Below are positions 41,689-50,828 of a stretch of 58,074 nt of DNA, in pieces (within the stretch, counting starts at the first letter, position 1; each line of letters starts with the position of its first letter). The notes beneath the pieces are model-generated. The model saw only the letters and a list, made by a program, of their open reading frames with translations. It did no database searches and was not told the origin of the DNA. The position numbers and the translations under genes were made by a program. Source of the DNA: Pseudomonas sp. SLFW (lineage in GTDB: Bacteria; Pseudomonadota; Gammaproteobacteria; Pseudomonadales; Pseudomonadaceae); assembly GCF_009905615.1 (NCBI RefSeq), contig NZ_JAAAKW010000024.1:1-58074 (forward strand), read 5' to 3'.

Positions 41689-43743
41689 TCAGACATCCAG
41701 TTGCACCGCCTCCGTTCCCTTCGCTGGAACCGCGCAGCACATCAATGCTTCCCCCGCAGGAAGTGGAAATTCCGGATGCCGTTCGTAGGTCACGGCGCCT
41801 CCCAGAACTTTCGTTCGGCATGACCCGCAGGAACCGTTTCGGCAACCGAACGGGGGCGTAAGACCGTTCTCTTCGGCGAGTTCCAAGAGCGACCCGGCGT
41901 CCGGGTTCCAGAGCGCTTTCTTGTTGGAGGCGTTGAACGTAACGGTGACGGATTCCGTGGCCACCGGTTCGAGTGCCGCGAGCGGCGGGGTGTCATCGCG
42001 GCTGCGTTGCAGGCTCGAGGGGCCAAAGGCCTCCGCATGAATACGTCCGTCGTTGATGTCCAGCGCGCGCAGGCCGTCGTACATCTGCTGCATGAATCCT
42101 TGAGGGCCGCACAGGTAGAAGTCGTAATCGTCGAACGGCAGCTTTTCACGCAACAGGTCGATGCTGAGTCGGCCTTCGTGTTCGTAATCCACGCCGTGCT
42201 CCGCCTCGGTGACGTCACTCAAGGCACGCACGTAATTGAGCTTGCCGTTGGCGGCGGTGACCAGGCCGGCGAACTCTTCCTGAAAGGCCAGTTGTGTTTT
42301 GTTTGAGGCCGACTGAAACACCCACGTACGGCGCCAAAGCAGCGTGCGAATGCCTTCCTGGACCAAGTGGCGGGCCATGGCCAGCGACGGGGTCACGCCG
42401 ACCCCCGCTGCCAGAAACACCACCGAGCGGCGCGCCAGATGATCCACCGTGAAGGCGCCGGACGGCGCAAGGGCTTCAAGCCTGTCGCCGACGCGAAGGG
42501 TGTCGTGCAAGTGGCTGGAGACTGCGCCGTCGCGCTTGACGCTGATGCGCAGTGCGTCGTCTCGCGGGGCGTTCGACAGGGTGTAAGTGCGCAGCAGCGG
42601 TGCGTCCTGCCCCGGGAGGGTCACGCGGATTGGCAAGTGTTGCCCCGCCAGGTGTGTCGGCGTGCCCACACCGTCATCGGGCAAGAGCCGGAACGAGCGA
42701 ATGCTCGCGCTTTCGTCGTCGATCCCGATCACGCGGTACGGTCGCCACGTCCGTTTCAATTCGGCCGCTTTCAGGCGCATTTCCATGTCGTCCCAACTGC
42801 CGGTCATCAGCACATTGGGCGACATGCCGCCTTCGATTTCTTCCCAATGCAGGGGCAGCCCGCGAGGGCGACGGATCACCTGTTCGGGAAAGAAGTGCCA
42901 CATGCGTTCGGCGCCGACGAAGGCCTGGGTTTCAGGCGAATCGATGATGACCTCTGAGCGCCCGGTCAGGTGCATCAGGTCGCCGCTGTGCATGTCGACG
43001 AATACCAGCCCGGCCCTCGGGTTCAGCAGCATGTTGCCCAAGGTGTTGAAGAACAGATTGCCGTTGAATTCGGGCACCGTGAGCCTGCCGTTTTCGTCGA
43101 CCCGCACGAAGCCGGGTTTGCCGCCACGATGGGACACGTCGACGTGGCGTTTGCCGTCGCGCTCCACGTAAGACGCGACAAAGAAGGCGTCCGCTGAAGT
43201 GATCATGGCGATGTCATCGGCGCTCAAGGTGTCGGACTGGCTCACCTGGCCGGGGGGCGCGTCGCTGAACACGAAACGACGCAATTGAATGTAGCGGGGG
43301 CAATGGCCGTAGGTCTGGGTTGGGTCGATTTCGAAGCCGCTGTTGTCGATGCGCTTCACGAAACCGTTGAGGCGGTTGCGGCGCCGGGTGTGCATTTCGA
43401 TGCCAAGCATGGCGATGCCGTCGCCGTCTTCCATGCCTGCGTCGGCCGGGTCGGCAGGTTCCCGGGGCAGGTCGAACACCAGGCGTCTGGGGTCCGGCGA
43501 CTGAGCGAAACGGGGCTGGGCTGCGCGCAAGGTCGCCCACGGGTGACCCTGCGGATCGACACAGCCGAACACCACGAACGGCAACTGTGCGTAAAACTCG
43601 CGGTGTTGATCAGGCAGCCAGTTGCGGGACATCTGCATCTTGCCCGCCTTGACCATTTGCTCGACGGCGCCAACGCTGCGTTGCAGGCGCAATTCGCCTT
43701 CGTTCCAGGGGGAGGTTTCTGTGTCTTCCTGAGGTTTGTCCAT
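41689..43743 (-). CDS. Three-domain oxidoreductase: PNPOx-like, FAD/NAD reductase and 2Fe-2S ferredoxin
   Basis: 684 aa. Residues about 25-330 resemble pyridoxamine-phosphate-oxidase-like flavin-binding barrels (FFPEQVIRRPRGLPLHW). About 335-570 is a ferredoxin-reductase module (RTYTLSNAP, VFLAAGVGVTPSLAMAR, LCGPQGFMQQM). About 590-684 is a plant-type ferredoxin (CRNGSCGSCRTKVL with a late CC in LMCCAVPA). Such fusions occur in Pseudomonas; the substrate is unknown. It may feed electrons to an oxygenase or reduce a quinone or nitro compound. It may be controlled by the LysR gene 149 bases upstream on the same strand. Confidence 0.82.
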   Translation of the reverse strand: MDKPQEDTETSPWNEGELRLQRSVGAVEQMVKAGKMQMSRNWLPDQHREFYAQLPFVVFGCVDPQGHPWATLRAAQPRFAQSPDPRRLVFDLPREPADPADAGMEDGDGIAMLGIEMHTRRRNRLNGFVKRIDNSGFEIDPTQTYGHCPRYIQLRRFVFSDAPPGQVSQSDTLSADDIAMITSADAFFVASYVERDGKRHVDVSHRGGKPGFVRVDENGRLTVPEFNGNLFFNTLGNMLLNPRAGLVFVDMHSGDLMHLTGRSEVIIDSPETQAFVGAERMWHFFPEQVIRRPRGLPLHWEEIEGGMSPNVLMTGSWDDMEMRLKAAELKRTWRPYRVIGIDDESASIRSFRLLPDDGVGTPTHLAGQHLPIRVTLPGQDAPLLRTYTLSNAPRDDALRISVKRDGAVSSHLHDTLRVGDRLEALAPSGAFTVDHLARRSVVFLAAGVGVTPSLAMARHLVQEGIRTLLWRRTWVFQSASNKTQLAFQEEFAGLVTAANGKLNYVRALSDVTEAEHGVDYEHEGRLSIDLLREKLPFDDYDFYLCGPQGFMQQMYDGLRALDINDGRIHAEAFGPSSLQRSRDDTPPLAALEPVATESVTVTFNASNKKALWNPDAGSLLELAEENGLTPPFGCRNGSCGSCRTKVLGGAVTYERHPEFPLPAGEALMCCAVPAKGTEAVQLDV

Positions 43744-43892
43744 GACACGGATTCCGACAACTGAGACGGATATCGTCCTACAAGATATTTCTGTACAGAA
43801 CCTGCTCGAATCTCAATTCATTGTTTCGCAGGCTGAAATGATCCAAAGAGATGCAACAACGGACTGCCCATGTCGTCCTGCCTGCGGGCGCC

Positions 43893-44798
43893 TCACCTCA
43901 AGCCTTTCACCTCGAACAGCTCGACCAGCCATTCGACGAAAACCCGCACCCGCGCGCTGAGGTGGCGGTTGGGCGAGTACACGATGTAGATCGGATTGGG
44001 TTCCAGGGACCAGTCTTGCAGCACTTGAACCAGTGCGCCGGATTCAAGGTGCGGGTCGGCCATGAACCGGGGTGTCTGCAACACGCCCATGCCCGCGAGG
44101 GCGGCAGCGAGCAGGGCGTTGGCGTCGTTGACCGACACGAAGTAAGGGCCATCGACCGAGACTCGCTCATCGCCCCGGACAAACGTTTCCAGCCTGCGTT
44201 GTTGGGTGGCGGCAAAAAAATACCGGACCATCTGGTGGTCCTTTTCCAGATCGCGGGGGTGCAGAGGCGTCCCGTGGGCCGCGAGATAACCGGGGGTGGC
44301 GCACGTCAAGTATTCGAGACTGCCCAATCGTCGGGCAATCAGCGACGGGTCGTTCAACGCGCCACCGCGAATGACGCAGTCCACCCGGTCACCCAGCAGG
44401 TCCACGGGGCGGTCGCTCACGCCGATGTCCAGTTGCAATTGCGGGTAGCGTTTCTGAAAGTCGGGGAGTGCGGGCAGCACCAGCATGGACGCCACCGTCG
44501 CGCCCATGTCGATGCGCAATTTTCCATGGGGGCGTGCCTGTGCGCTGGAGAGGTCCGATTCGGCTTCCAGCCACCGATCGATCACCCGCACCATACGTTC
44601 GTAGTAAGCCGTGCCGTCATTGGTCAGTGAGACGCGTCGCGTGGTGCGGTTGAGCAGCGTCACCCGCAGGTGGCTTTCCAGCGACTGAATGTGCTTGGTG
44701 ACAGTGTTGCGCGGCAGGTTTAAGGCCTGCGCCGCCTTGACGAAACTTCCCGCTTCCACGACCTGAATGAAGGCTTTTACAGCATTGAAATAGTCCAC
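43893..44798 (-). CDS. LysR-family regulator divergent from SDR gene
   Basis: About 301 aa from the GTG at 44798 (VDYFNAVKAFIQVVEAGSFVKAAQALNLPRNTVTKHIQSLE), which has GGAG 8 bases upstream; ATG codons at 44831 and 44897 are in frame but add a non-conserved leader. Effector domain GVSDRPVDLLGDRVDCVIRGG places it with the CrgA-like group. Divergent from the SDR gene across 157 bases with a GATGG-N6-CCATC dyad, so it likely controls it. Confidence 0.82.
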   Translation of the reverse strand: MDYFNAVKAFIQVVEAGSFVKAAQALNLPRNTVTKHIQSLESHLRVTLLNRTTRRVSLTNDGTAYYERMVRVIDRWLEAESDLSSAQARPHGKLRIDMGATVASMLVLPALPDFQKRYPQLQLDIGVSDRPVDLLGDRVDCVIRGGALNDPSLIARRLGSLEYLTCATPGYLAAHGTPLHPRDLEKDHQMVRYFFAATQQRRLETFVRGDERVSVDGPYFVSVNDANALLAAALAGMGVLQTPRFMADPHLESGALVQVLQDWSLEPNPIYIVYSPNRHLSARVRVFVEWLVELFEVKGLR

Positions 44799-44955
44799 GC
44801 GGCCCGCTCCGGTGACGATGAGTGCTCGCATTATTAGCCCGTTTATAGGAACAGTGCTGTTGTTTTCGATGGGTTTATCCATCAATCGCGTTCTCATACA
44901 TTGATTTCACCCCATTACGCGATCCAGTCGGATGGCACTCAGAGGAGATAAATCA
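44799..44955. promoter_or_regulatory. Divergent LysR/SDR control region
   Basis: GATGG-N6-CCATC at 44868-44883 and AACAG-TG-CTGTT at 44850-44861 are candidate operator dyads. AGAGGAGA precedes the SDR ATG at 44956. Confidence 0.4.
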
Positions 44956-45705
44956 ATGACTCAACACCTTCAAGGCAAAGTGGCACTGGTCACCGGCGGC
45001 TCCCGTGGCATCGGTGCCGCCATCGCCAAACGTCTCGCTGCAGACGGCGCCCATGTGGCGTTCAGCTACGCGAAGTCCCTGGAACAAGCGCAACAGGTGG
45101 TCGCCGACATCGAGCGTCTAGGCGTGCAGGCGCTGGCGATCCAGGCTGATCAAGGCGATGCTGCCCAAGTCACCGCACTGGTCAAACAGGTCCATCAACA
45201 CTTCGGCCGTCTCGACATTCTGGTCAACAGCGCAGGCGTGTTCGTCACCGGTCCTGTCGATGATCCGCAGGCGGATATTGCAGGGTTCAACCGCCAGCAG
45301 GCCGTGAACATCGGCGGCGTGGTGTCCGCTGTGCGCGCTGCGGCGGGCTTGATCAGTGACGGCGGCCGCATCATTTCCGTCGGCACCACTGGCGCTGATC
45401 GCATTCCGTTTCCGGGTGCTGCCGATTATGTGGCGACCAAGGCCGCTGTCGCGGCGTACACCCGTGGCTGGGCGCGGGACCTGGGCTCGCGGAACATCAC
45501 CGTCAATACCGTTCAACCGGGCGCCATCAACACCGACATGAACCCTGAAACCGCCGATCACGCGTCGTTTCTCATTGGCCTGACGGCGCTGAGTCGTTAC
45601 GGTCAACCGGAAGATATCGCCGCCGCCGTGGCCTTCCTTGCCAGCCCCGATGCGTCGTACATCACCGGCGCCACCCTCAACGTCGACGGCGGCCAATCCG
45701 CCTGA
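44956..45705 (+). CDS. Short-chain dehydrogenase/reductase
   Basis: 249 aa. Cofactor motif TGGSRGIG at residues 13-20, NSAG at 91-94, and Tyr158-x3-Lys162 (YVATK). The residue expected to be catalytic Ser, 13-14 positions before the Tyr, is Thr144/Thr145 (SVGTTGAD), a conservative change. C-terminal signature SYITGATLNVDGGQSA. It is an NAD(P)-dependent alcohol/ketone oxidoreductase, probably regulated by the divergent LysR. A hairpin follows its stop. Confidence 0.85.
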   Translation: MTQHLQGKVALVTGGSRGIGAAIAKRLAADGAHVAFSYAKSLEQAQQVVADIERLGVQALAIQADQGDAAQVTALVKQVHQHFGRLDILVNSAGVFVTGPVDDPQADIAGFNRQQAVNIGGVVSAVRAAAGLISDGGRIISVGTTGADRIPFPGAADYVATKAAVAAYTRGWARDLGSRNITVNTVQPGAINTDMNPETADHASFLIGLTALSRYGQPEDIAAAVAFLASPDASYITGATLNVDGGQSA

Positions 45706-45722
45706 TACGCCTGTGCTTGAGA

Positions 45723-45743
45723 GACGCCCTTCCTACGGGCGTC
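45723..45743 (+). terminator. Terminator after the SDR gene
   Basis: GACGCCC-TTCCTAC-GGGCGTC followed by CATTTTCC; 7-bp stem with a short T-rich tail, 17 bases past the stop. Confidence 0.65.
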
Positions 45744-45775
45744 CATTTTCCACGTCAAGATTGAGCGAGCCTGCC

Positions 45776-46738
45776 ATGACCCAACGTATCCGGATTTATC
45801 AACAAGGAGGGCCTTCGGTTCTCCACCCCGAAACGTTCACGCTGGAGACCCCCGGCAGTGATCAGGTGCTGTTGCGCCACGAAGCCATCGGCGTGAACTT
45901 CGTCGACACGATGTTCAGGGACGGCACCTTCAACGCGCCACTCCCGTTCACGCCGGGCGTGGAGGGTGCCGGTGTGATCGAAGCCGTGGGCGCGCAGGTC
46001 CGGCATTTGAAAGTGGGGGACCGGGTGGGCTATTTCTTCGCCTTGGGTGCCTACGCGGACCGCCGAGTGATCGACGCGAACACGCTGATCAAACTGCCCG
46101 ACGATGTCTCCAGCGAGCAGGCCGCCGGGCTGTTGGCCAAAGGGCTGACGGCGTGGATGCTGGTCAGGCAGGTGCATGCCCTTCAGGCCGGTGAAACGAT
46201 CCTGGTTCAAGGGGCCTCAGGGGGTGTCGGTACGCTGCTCGCCCGGTGGGCCAAATCCATCGGTGCCACCGTCATCGCGACGGCGGGGTCCGCCGAGAAA
46301 GCGCGAATCATCGAAGGCTGGGGGCTCGATCACGTCCTGCGTTCGGATGAACCTGAACTGGCTGAGCGGATCAAGGCCGCGAATGGCGGGGCAGGCGTCG
46401 ATGTGGTGTATGACCTGGTAGGGCAGGCCACACTGTCGGCTTCGGTCAGCGCATTGCGCGACGGCGGGCACCTCGTTCACGTCGGCAATGCGTCGGGCGC
46501 TGGCGTGGCAGACACGGCCGTGTTGACCGCGCGCGGGATTCGCTACGTGAAACCCTCAACGCCGCAGTACGTCAACCCGCAGAATCAGGACAGCGCTGCC
46601 GCTGAACTGTTCGAGCGCTTCAGGGCAGGCGCATTGGGGCCGCTCCCACTGGCCCGGTATCGACTGGATGAAGCGGCCTTGGCCCATCAGGCCATCGCCG
46701 CGCGTAAACATTCGGGGTCGATTCTGCTGATTCCGTGA
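45776..46738 (+). CDS. Zinc-independent quinone oxidoreductase (MDR superfamily)
   Basis: About 320 aa from the ATG at 45776; upstream in-frame codons run back into the SDR gene and are unlikely. Typical QOR opening (MTQRIRIYQQGGPSVLHPE), GVNFVDTMFRDGTF, PGVEGAGVIEAVG, nucleotide-binding LVQGASGGVGTLLARWAKSIGATVIATAGS, and no structural-zinc cysteines. It reduces quinones or enones with NADPH. Separated from the SDR by a hairpin, so it may be partly independent. Confidence 0.87.
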   Translation: MTQRIRIYQQGGPSVLHPETFTLETPGSDQVLLRHEAIGVNFVDTMFRDGTFNAPLPFTPGVEGAGVIEAVGAQVRHLKVGDRVGYFFALGAYADRRVIDANTLIKLPDDVSSEQAAGLLAKGLTAWMLVRQVHALQAGETILVQGASGGVGTLLARWAKSIGATVIATAGSAEKARIIEGWGLDHVLRSDEPELAERIKAANGGAGVDVVYDLVGQATLSASVSALRDGGHLVHVGNASGAGVADTAVLTARGIRYVKPSTPQYVNPQNQDSAAAELFERFRAGALGPLPLARYRLDEAALAHQAIAARKHSGSILLIP

Positions 46739-46831
46739 GCGGGGATAGCATTCAAGGGCCACGGGGTTACCTGATGCACAGGCGACCCGGTGGTCCATTG
46801 AGTCGACGGGGAAGGCTGTGCAGACCGCGAT

Positions 46832-47443
46832 CTATTGCGCTTTGAACGGCCGGATCGACAGGCAAATCGACAGAATTTCTGCCTCGCCCTCATCGCCAGA
46901 CACGAAGGCGTGGCGCATGGTGCTGTCGATGTACGAGCTGTCGCCCACGTTCAGCGTCAGCGGCGCGTAGTGTTCGGTGTGGAAAATCAGCACGCCCTTG
47001 AGCACGAAGATGAATTCTTCGCCGTCGTGCAGGCTCCAGTCTTCGATCGGCGGCACGTCGTGATTCCGGATGGTCATGCGCAGCGGCACCATGACCTTGG
47101 ATTTCAATGCCGACGAGTGCACGCGGTAATCGTAGAAGGGCGTGCTGAACAGCTCGGCATCCTCTGCCTTGGTCGAGATGAGGCGGGCCATGACGGCCTG
47201 GGGCTGGAGCCCCGACGCCCCGTCCATGATGTCGACGAAGTTCATTTGCAGGCAGCGGGCAATGCTCAGCAGCGTGTCGAAACTGGGGCGTGACTGACCT
47301 TTTTCGATTTTCGAGATTGCCGCGATCGACACCCCGCTGCGCTGGCTGAGCTCCTCCAGCGTCCAGCCGCGCGCATTGCGCTGAGCCTTGATCTCAACGC
47401 CTAGCAGGGGGTCAGCCTTGGGTTTGACAGGGATCTTGCTCAA
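46832..47443 (-). CDS. XRE-cupin regulator (PuuR-like architecture)
   Basis: 203 aa. An N-terminal Cro/CI HTH (GVEIKAQRNARGWTLEELSQRSGVSIAAISKIEKGQSRPSFDTLLSIARCL) and a C-terminal cupin (DGEEFIFVLKGVLIFHTEHYAPLTLNVGDSSYIDSTMRHAFVS). The same architecture is seen in PuuR, the putrescine-utilisation repressor. It ends the operon glutamine-synthetase-like / nitrilase / amidotransferase, 18 bases after the latter, and probably represses the 50.6-50.8 kb divergent promoter in response to a pathway small molecule. Confidence 0.85.
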   Translation of the reverse strand: MSKIPVKPKADPLLGVEIKAQRNARGWTLEELSQRSGVSIAAISKIEKGQSRPSFDTLLSIARCLQMNFVDIMDGASGLQPQAVMARLISTKAEDAELFSTPFYDYRVHSSALKSKVMVPLRMTIRNHDVPPIEDWSLHDGEEFIFVLKGVLIFHTEHYAPLTLNVGDSSYIDSTMRHAFVSGDEGEAEILSICLSIRPFKAQ

Positions 47444-47461
47444 ACTGTGGTCTCCGGGGGT

Positions 47462-48130
47462 TCAGCCAAGGCAACGGTCCAGAACGTCCGCAATCAATGC
47501 TTCAACTCTGGGCTGGGCCTCTTCGACCCTCGCGGCGGCAGTATAAAGGAGTTCCTCGATGTCGACCTTGCGGTTGATCAGCGACTCGCGATTGATCTCG
47601 ACCCAGCCGTTGATGATGCCCACGTCGACCTCGGGGTGAAACTGCATGCCCACGGTGTTGCCTTTCTGGAAACCCTGGATCGACGTGCCTGCGCTCGCCA
47701 GCTTCTGTGCGCCTTTCGGCAGGTTGAAGTTGTCGCCGTGCCAGCGGAACCACGGGCCTGCCCACAGCTCATCGATGGCGTCGTCGTTGATCAACCAGCC
47801 GGTGTCGCGATAACCCATTGGCTTGACTTCGGAGCCATGGGCGGCGGCAAGCATTTGCGCGCCGAAACAGATGCCCATAATGGGTTTTTCGAGGGCGATC
47901 AGTTTTTTAGTGAATTCAAGCTCTTCTGCGGTCCAGGGAATGTGCGTTTCATACACGCCGGTGGGCGAGCCGAGCAGCACGAAAATGTCACCTGAATCGG
48001 GATCGATGTCGTCGAAAGACGCCGTTCGGGCATCGATCGTGTGCAGCTCGAACCCGTGTAGATCACGCAGGATAGGGCCGACCAGGCCAATCCCCGTGTC
48101 TGGAGAGTGCTGAATGACAATGGCTTTCAT
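47462..48130 (-). CDS. Class I glutamine amidotransferase
   Basis: About 222 aa from the ATG at 48130. The catalytic triad is visible: Cys88 in GICFGAQ, His165 and Glu167 in FHPEVD. No synthetase domain is fused. It could hydrolyse glutamine or a gamma-glutamyl amide; PuuD, which splits gamma-glutamyl-GABA, has a comparable role though a different sequence. Located 30 bases after the nitrilase gene in the same operon. Confidence 0.83.
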   Translation of the reverse strand: MKAIVIQHSPDTGIGLVGPILRDLHGFELHTIDARTASFDDIDPDSGDIFVLLGSPTGVYETHIPWTAEELEFTKKLIALEKPIMGICFGAQMLAAAHGSEVKPMGYRDTGWLINDDAIDELWAGPWFRWHGDNFNLPKGAQKLASAGTSIQGFQKGNTVGMQFHPEVDVGIINGWVEINRESLINRKVDIEELLYTAAARVEEAQPRVEALIADVLDRCLG

Positions 48131-48160
48131 GTGGTGGCAGTCCAAAAAGGTGTTGAAGAT

Positions 48161-49123
48161 TTATATTTTTTTATGCTGTTCGAACGCGTCGTGCTGGTGC
48201 AGCGTTTGCCGGCGCGAGGTGTCGACCGAGACGCGAAAGACGTCCTGGCGGTGGTAATGACCGGTCGGGTCGAAGTTCTGGCGTTCTTCCCGGACACGGC
48301 CCACGTCGGCGTCGAACGAGATGATCTGTTCGCGACCGTCTTCGGCCTGCGCAACCACGCGGCCAGAAGGGTCGACGATGCAGGAACCGCCGGTGAAGAT
48401 GACGTCCACGCCGTCATCCTTGAGCTGGTCATAGAAGGCGAAATCCTCGGGCACGTCCGACAGCGACAGGATGCCGCTGGAACTGATGACCCAGACCCGG
48501 CCCTCGGTGGCGATCATCTGGCCCGCGTTCTTGATCGCGGACGCATTGCCCGGCCACACGCTGACGTGAACGTCTTCGCCTTGTGCATAGAGGGCGAAGC
48601 GCGCCAGGGGCATCCAGTTCTCCCAGCAGTTCAGGCCGCCGACCTTGAACTCGCCGAAATCGTGGGCCTGCAAGCCGTTGCCGTCGCCCGGCGCCCAGCA
48701 CAGGCGCTCGTCGTAGGTCGGAACCAGCTTTCGATGGACGCTGACGATGCCCCGCTCGGGGTGAATCGCCACCAGTGAGCAGTAGATCGAGCCACGGCCT
48801 TCACGGATGCCGCGCTCGTTGATGCCCAGGTAAACGCCGACGCCATAATCACGACTGGCCTCGGCAATCAAATTCATTTCATGGCCGGGGACTTCGACGG
48901 CCGCTTCCAGAAACTGCGAGTACGCGCGTTTCTGCAGCGGGTCGTCGAAGGCCGATCCATTGGTGCGGCATAACCAGAACGGGTAGCCGCTCAGAAACGA
49001 CTCTGAGAACACCAGGAGTTCAATACCCTGTTCGCTCGCTTCCTTGATCGCCTGAATCACGATCTGGGCGGTCCTGGCTCGGTCGAGCCAGGCTGGCCGC
49101 AACTGCGCTGCGCCGATTTTCAT
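48161..49123 (-). CDS. Nitrilase (carbon-nitrogen hydrolase, branch 1)
   Basis: 320 aa. Catalytic Glu41 (FSESFLSGYP), Lys132 (HRKLVPTYDERLCW) and Cys166 (LNCWENWMPL), followed by YAQGEDVHVSVWPG, the pattern of true nitrilases rather than amidases. It converts nitriles to carboxylic acids and ammonia in the cytoplasm. With the ligase and amidotransferase on either side it suggests a nitrogen-scavenging route from a nitrile or cyano-amino acid. 59 bases after the glutamine-synthetase-like gene. Confidence 0.87.
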   Translation of the reverse strand: MKIGAAQLRPAWLDRARTAQIVIQAIKEASEQGIELLVFSESFLSGYPFWLCRTNGSAFDDPLQKRAYSQFLEAAVEVPGHEMNLIAEASRDYGVGVYLGINERGIREGRGSIYCSLVAIHPERGIVSVHRKLVPTYDERLCWAPGDGNGLQAHDFGEFKVGGLNCWENWMPLARFALYAQGEDVHVSVWPGNASAIKNAGQMIATEGRVWVISSSGILSLSDVPEDFAFYDQLKDDGVDVIFTGGSCIVDPSGRVVAQAEDGREQIISFDADVGRVREERQNFDPTGHYHRQDVFRVSVDTSRRQTLHQHDAFEQHKKI

Positions 49124-49182
49124 GTGTGACCTCCTGGTGTGCTGGAGTTTTTTGAGTAGGTTTCCGAGGGGCTATCGCTCAA

Positions 49183-50634
49183 TCAGTACATTTCGAAGTA
49201 TTCGTTCTGTTCCCAATCGGTGACCGCGGACAGGAAGCGGTTGGCTTCGAATTCTTTCAGCAGCGTCAGGTAGTTGTGGAACACCGGCCCCAGTTCCTGC
49301 TTGAGCACGTCGCTCTGTTTGAACGAAACGATGGCTTCCATCAGGCTCATCGGCAGTTGCGGACGGTCGGCCAGGTAGGCTGCTTTCACTGCTTCACCCG
49401 GGTTGATCTTGTTCGCGATGCCGTTGCGGCCTGCGATGATCTGCGACGCGATGTAAAGGTACGGGTTGGCGGTCGGCTCACCCACACGGTTTTCGATACG
49501 GGATGCCTTGTCGTGATGGCCGCCGATCGAGCGCAGCATGGAACCGCGGTTTTCGTGTGCCCAGGAGGCTTTGTTCGGCGCGAAGCCATCCGGACGGTGA
49601 CGCTTGTAGCCGTTGACGGTTGGCGTGGTCAGCAGGGCCGTGCCTGCCGCGTTGGCCAGCAGACCGCCCATGTAGTTCATGCCCAGTGGCGACAACGGAC
49701 CGGCTTCGCCTTCCTCAGCCATGAAGACGTTGCGACCGTTGTTGTCCACCACGGACTGGTGCATGTGCCAGCCGCTCGGGAACACGTTGGCCACTTTCGG
49801 GATAGCCATGAAGCTGGCGTGCAGACCGTTGCGACGGCACAGCTGCTTGACCGCCGAACGGAACAGCAGCGCCGCATCGGCTGCTTCCATTGCAGGCAGC
49901 GGGTTGAAGGTCACTTCGCACTGGCCAGGGCCCCACTCGTCTTCGAGGGTCGCCAGTGGCAGGCCGAGCTTCTGCACGTTCTCGTGAATGAACGAGAGCA
50001 GGCCTTCGACTTCGTCGCCGCGGGTTTCGGTGAGGTACTGGTAGCCGTGCTGAATCATCGAGACTTCAGGCGGCGTGGCCGGGTTGCCGCAGTTTTCCGG
50101 GGCCAGTTTCGGGTCCAGCAGCTTGAACACGTAGAACTCGAACTCCAGGCCCACGACCATGTTCAGGCCGTCGCCTTTGAGTTTGGCGATCTGGTCACGA
50201 AGGATCTGGCGCGTCGAGAACGGGCAAGGCTTGCCGTTGGAGAGGTACGCGTCGCTCAGGCACCAACCGGTGTCCTTGACCCATGGAAGCACGCGGAACG
50301 TGGTCGGGTCCGGGACCAGGATGCCGTCCGGCAAGCCGATCATTTCCGGCACACCCAGGGCGTTCTCGGCGCCGAATGGCGGGACGATTGGGTGGTTGGT
50401 GGGGTCGAAGATCGTCGTTACCAGCTGGAAGTCCTTGCCGCTGTGAAGAGCGGTTTTGAATTCTTCTACGGTGATCGTTTTCCCGCGAACGATACCGTGC
50501 TGATCACCCCATCCCAGCCGAATAAAACGGAGTCCTTCCTTATCGATACGTTGGATGACGTCGTCCGCAGCGCGGGTCATCTCTTCGGTCCAAAGGTTGT
50601 GACGTTTGATGAAGTGAGCTCTTTCAGTAGACAT
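49183..50634 (-). CDS. Glutamine-synthetase-family ligase
   Basis: About 483 aa from the ATG at 50634 (MSTERAHFIKRHNLW); the longer frame to 50727 has no homology. Active-site segments: LEFEFYVF, DEWGPGQCEVTF, PSGWHMHQSV, APNKASWAHENRGSMLR and RIENRVGEPTANPYLY. The metal and glutamate residues are kept, but the adenylylation-type Tyr region of GlnA is not seen. Members such as PuuA or GlnT join glutamate to amines. It leads the operon with nitrilase, amidotransferase and XRE-cupin regulator, so it may ligate ammonia or an amine from the pathway. The precise acceptor is unknown. Confidence 0.83.
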   Translation of the reverse strand: MSTERAHFIKRHNLWTEEMTRAADDVIQRIDKEGLRFIRLGWGDQHGIVRGKTITVEEFKTALHSGKDFQLVTTIFDPTNHPIVPPFGAENALGVPEMIGLPDGILVPDPTTFRVLPWVKDTGWCLSDAYLSNGKPCPFSTRQILRDQIAKLKGDGLNMVVGLEFEFYVFKLLDPKLAPENCGNPATPPEVSMIQHGYQYLTETRGDEVEGLLSFIHENVQKLGLPLATLEDEWGPGQCEVTFNPLPAMEAADAALLFRSAVKQLCRRNGLHASFMAIPKVANVFPSGWHMHQSVVDNNGRNVFMAEEGEAGPLSPLGMNYMGGLLANAAGTALLTTPTVNGYKRHRPDGFAPNKASWAHENRGSMLRSIGGHHDKASRIENRVGEPTANPYLYIASQIIAGRNGIANKINPGEAVKAAYLADRPQLPMSLMEAIVSFKQSDVLKQELGPVFHNYLTLLKEFEANRFLSAVTDWEQNEYFEMY

Positions 50635-50828
50635 ATCTGGCCTCATTCTTTTTCTGATGATTTTGCTGGCTAGGACATATGCGCTTGTAACGGTAGCTGT
50701 CCCCTGAATCGCAGGGGGCAATTTCAAAGTACACCTGTTTTTTCTTTTGCGCGAGAAATTTATTGCTGTTATGTTTCTTTGGCGTCTGTTTTTCTCCTAA
50801 ACGAAAAAAAGAAAAGAGGGTAAAACGT
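50635..50828. promoter_or_regulatory. AT-rich divergent promoter region with hairpin
   Basis: 194 bases between the ligase operon and the DUF1097-hydrolase-gcsR operon. CCCCTG-AATCG-CAGGGG (50701-50717) extends to a 9-bp stem with one G-T pair (50698-50720). Long T and A tracts occupy 50740-50815. Candidate target of the XRE-cupin regulator. Confidence 0.45.

Noticed and set aside
45638..45775. N-terminal extension of the quinone oxidoreductase
   Set aside because: The extra codons overlap the SDR gene and its terminator, and the family start is at 45776.
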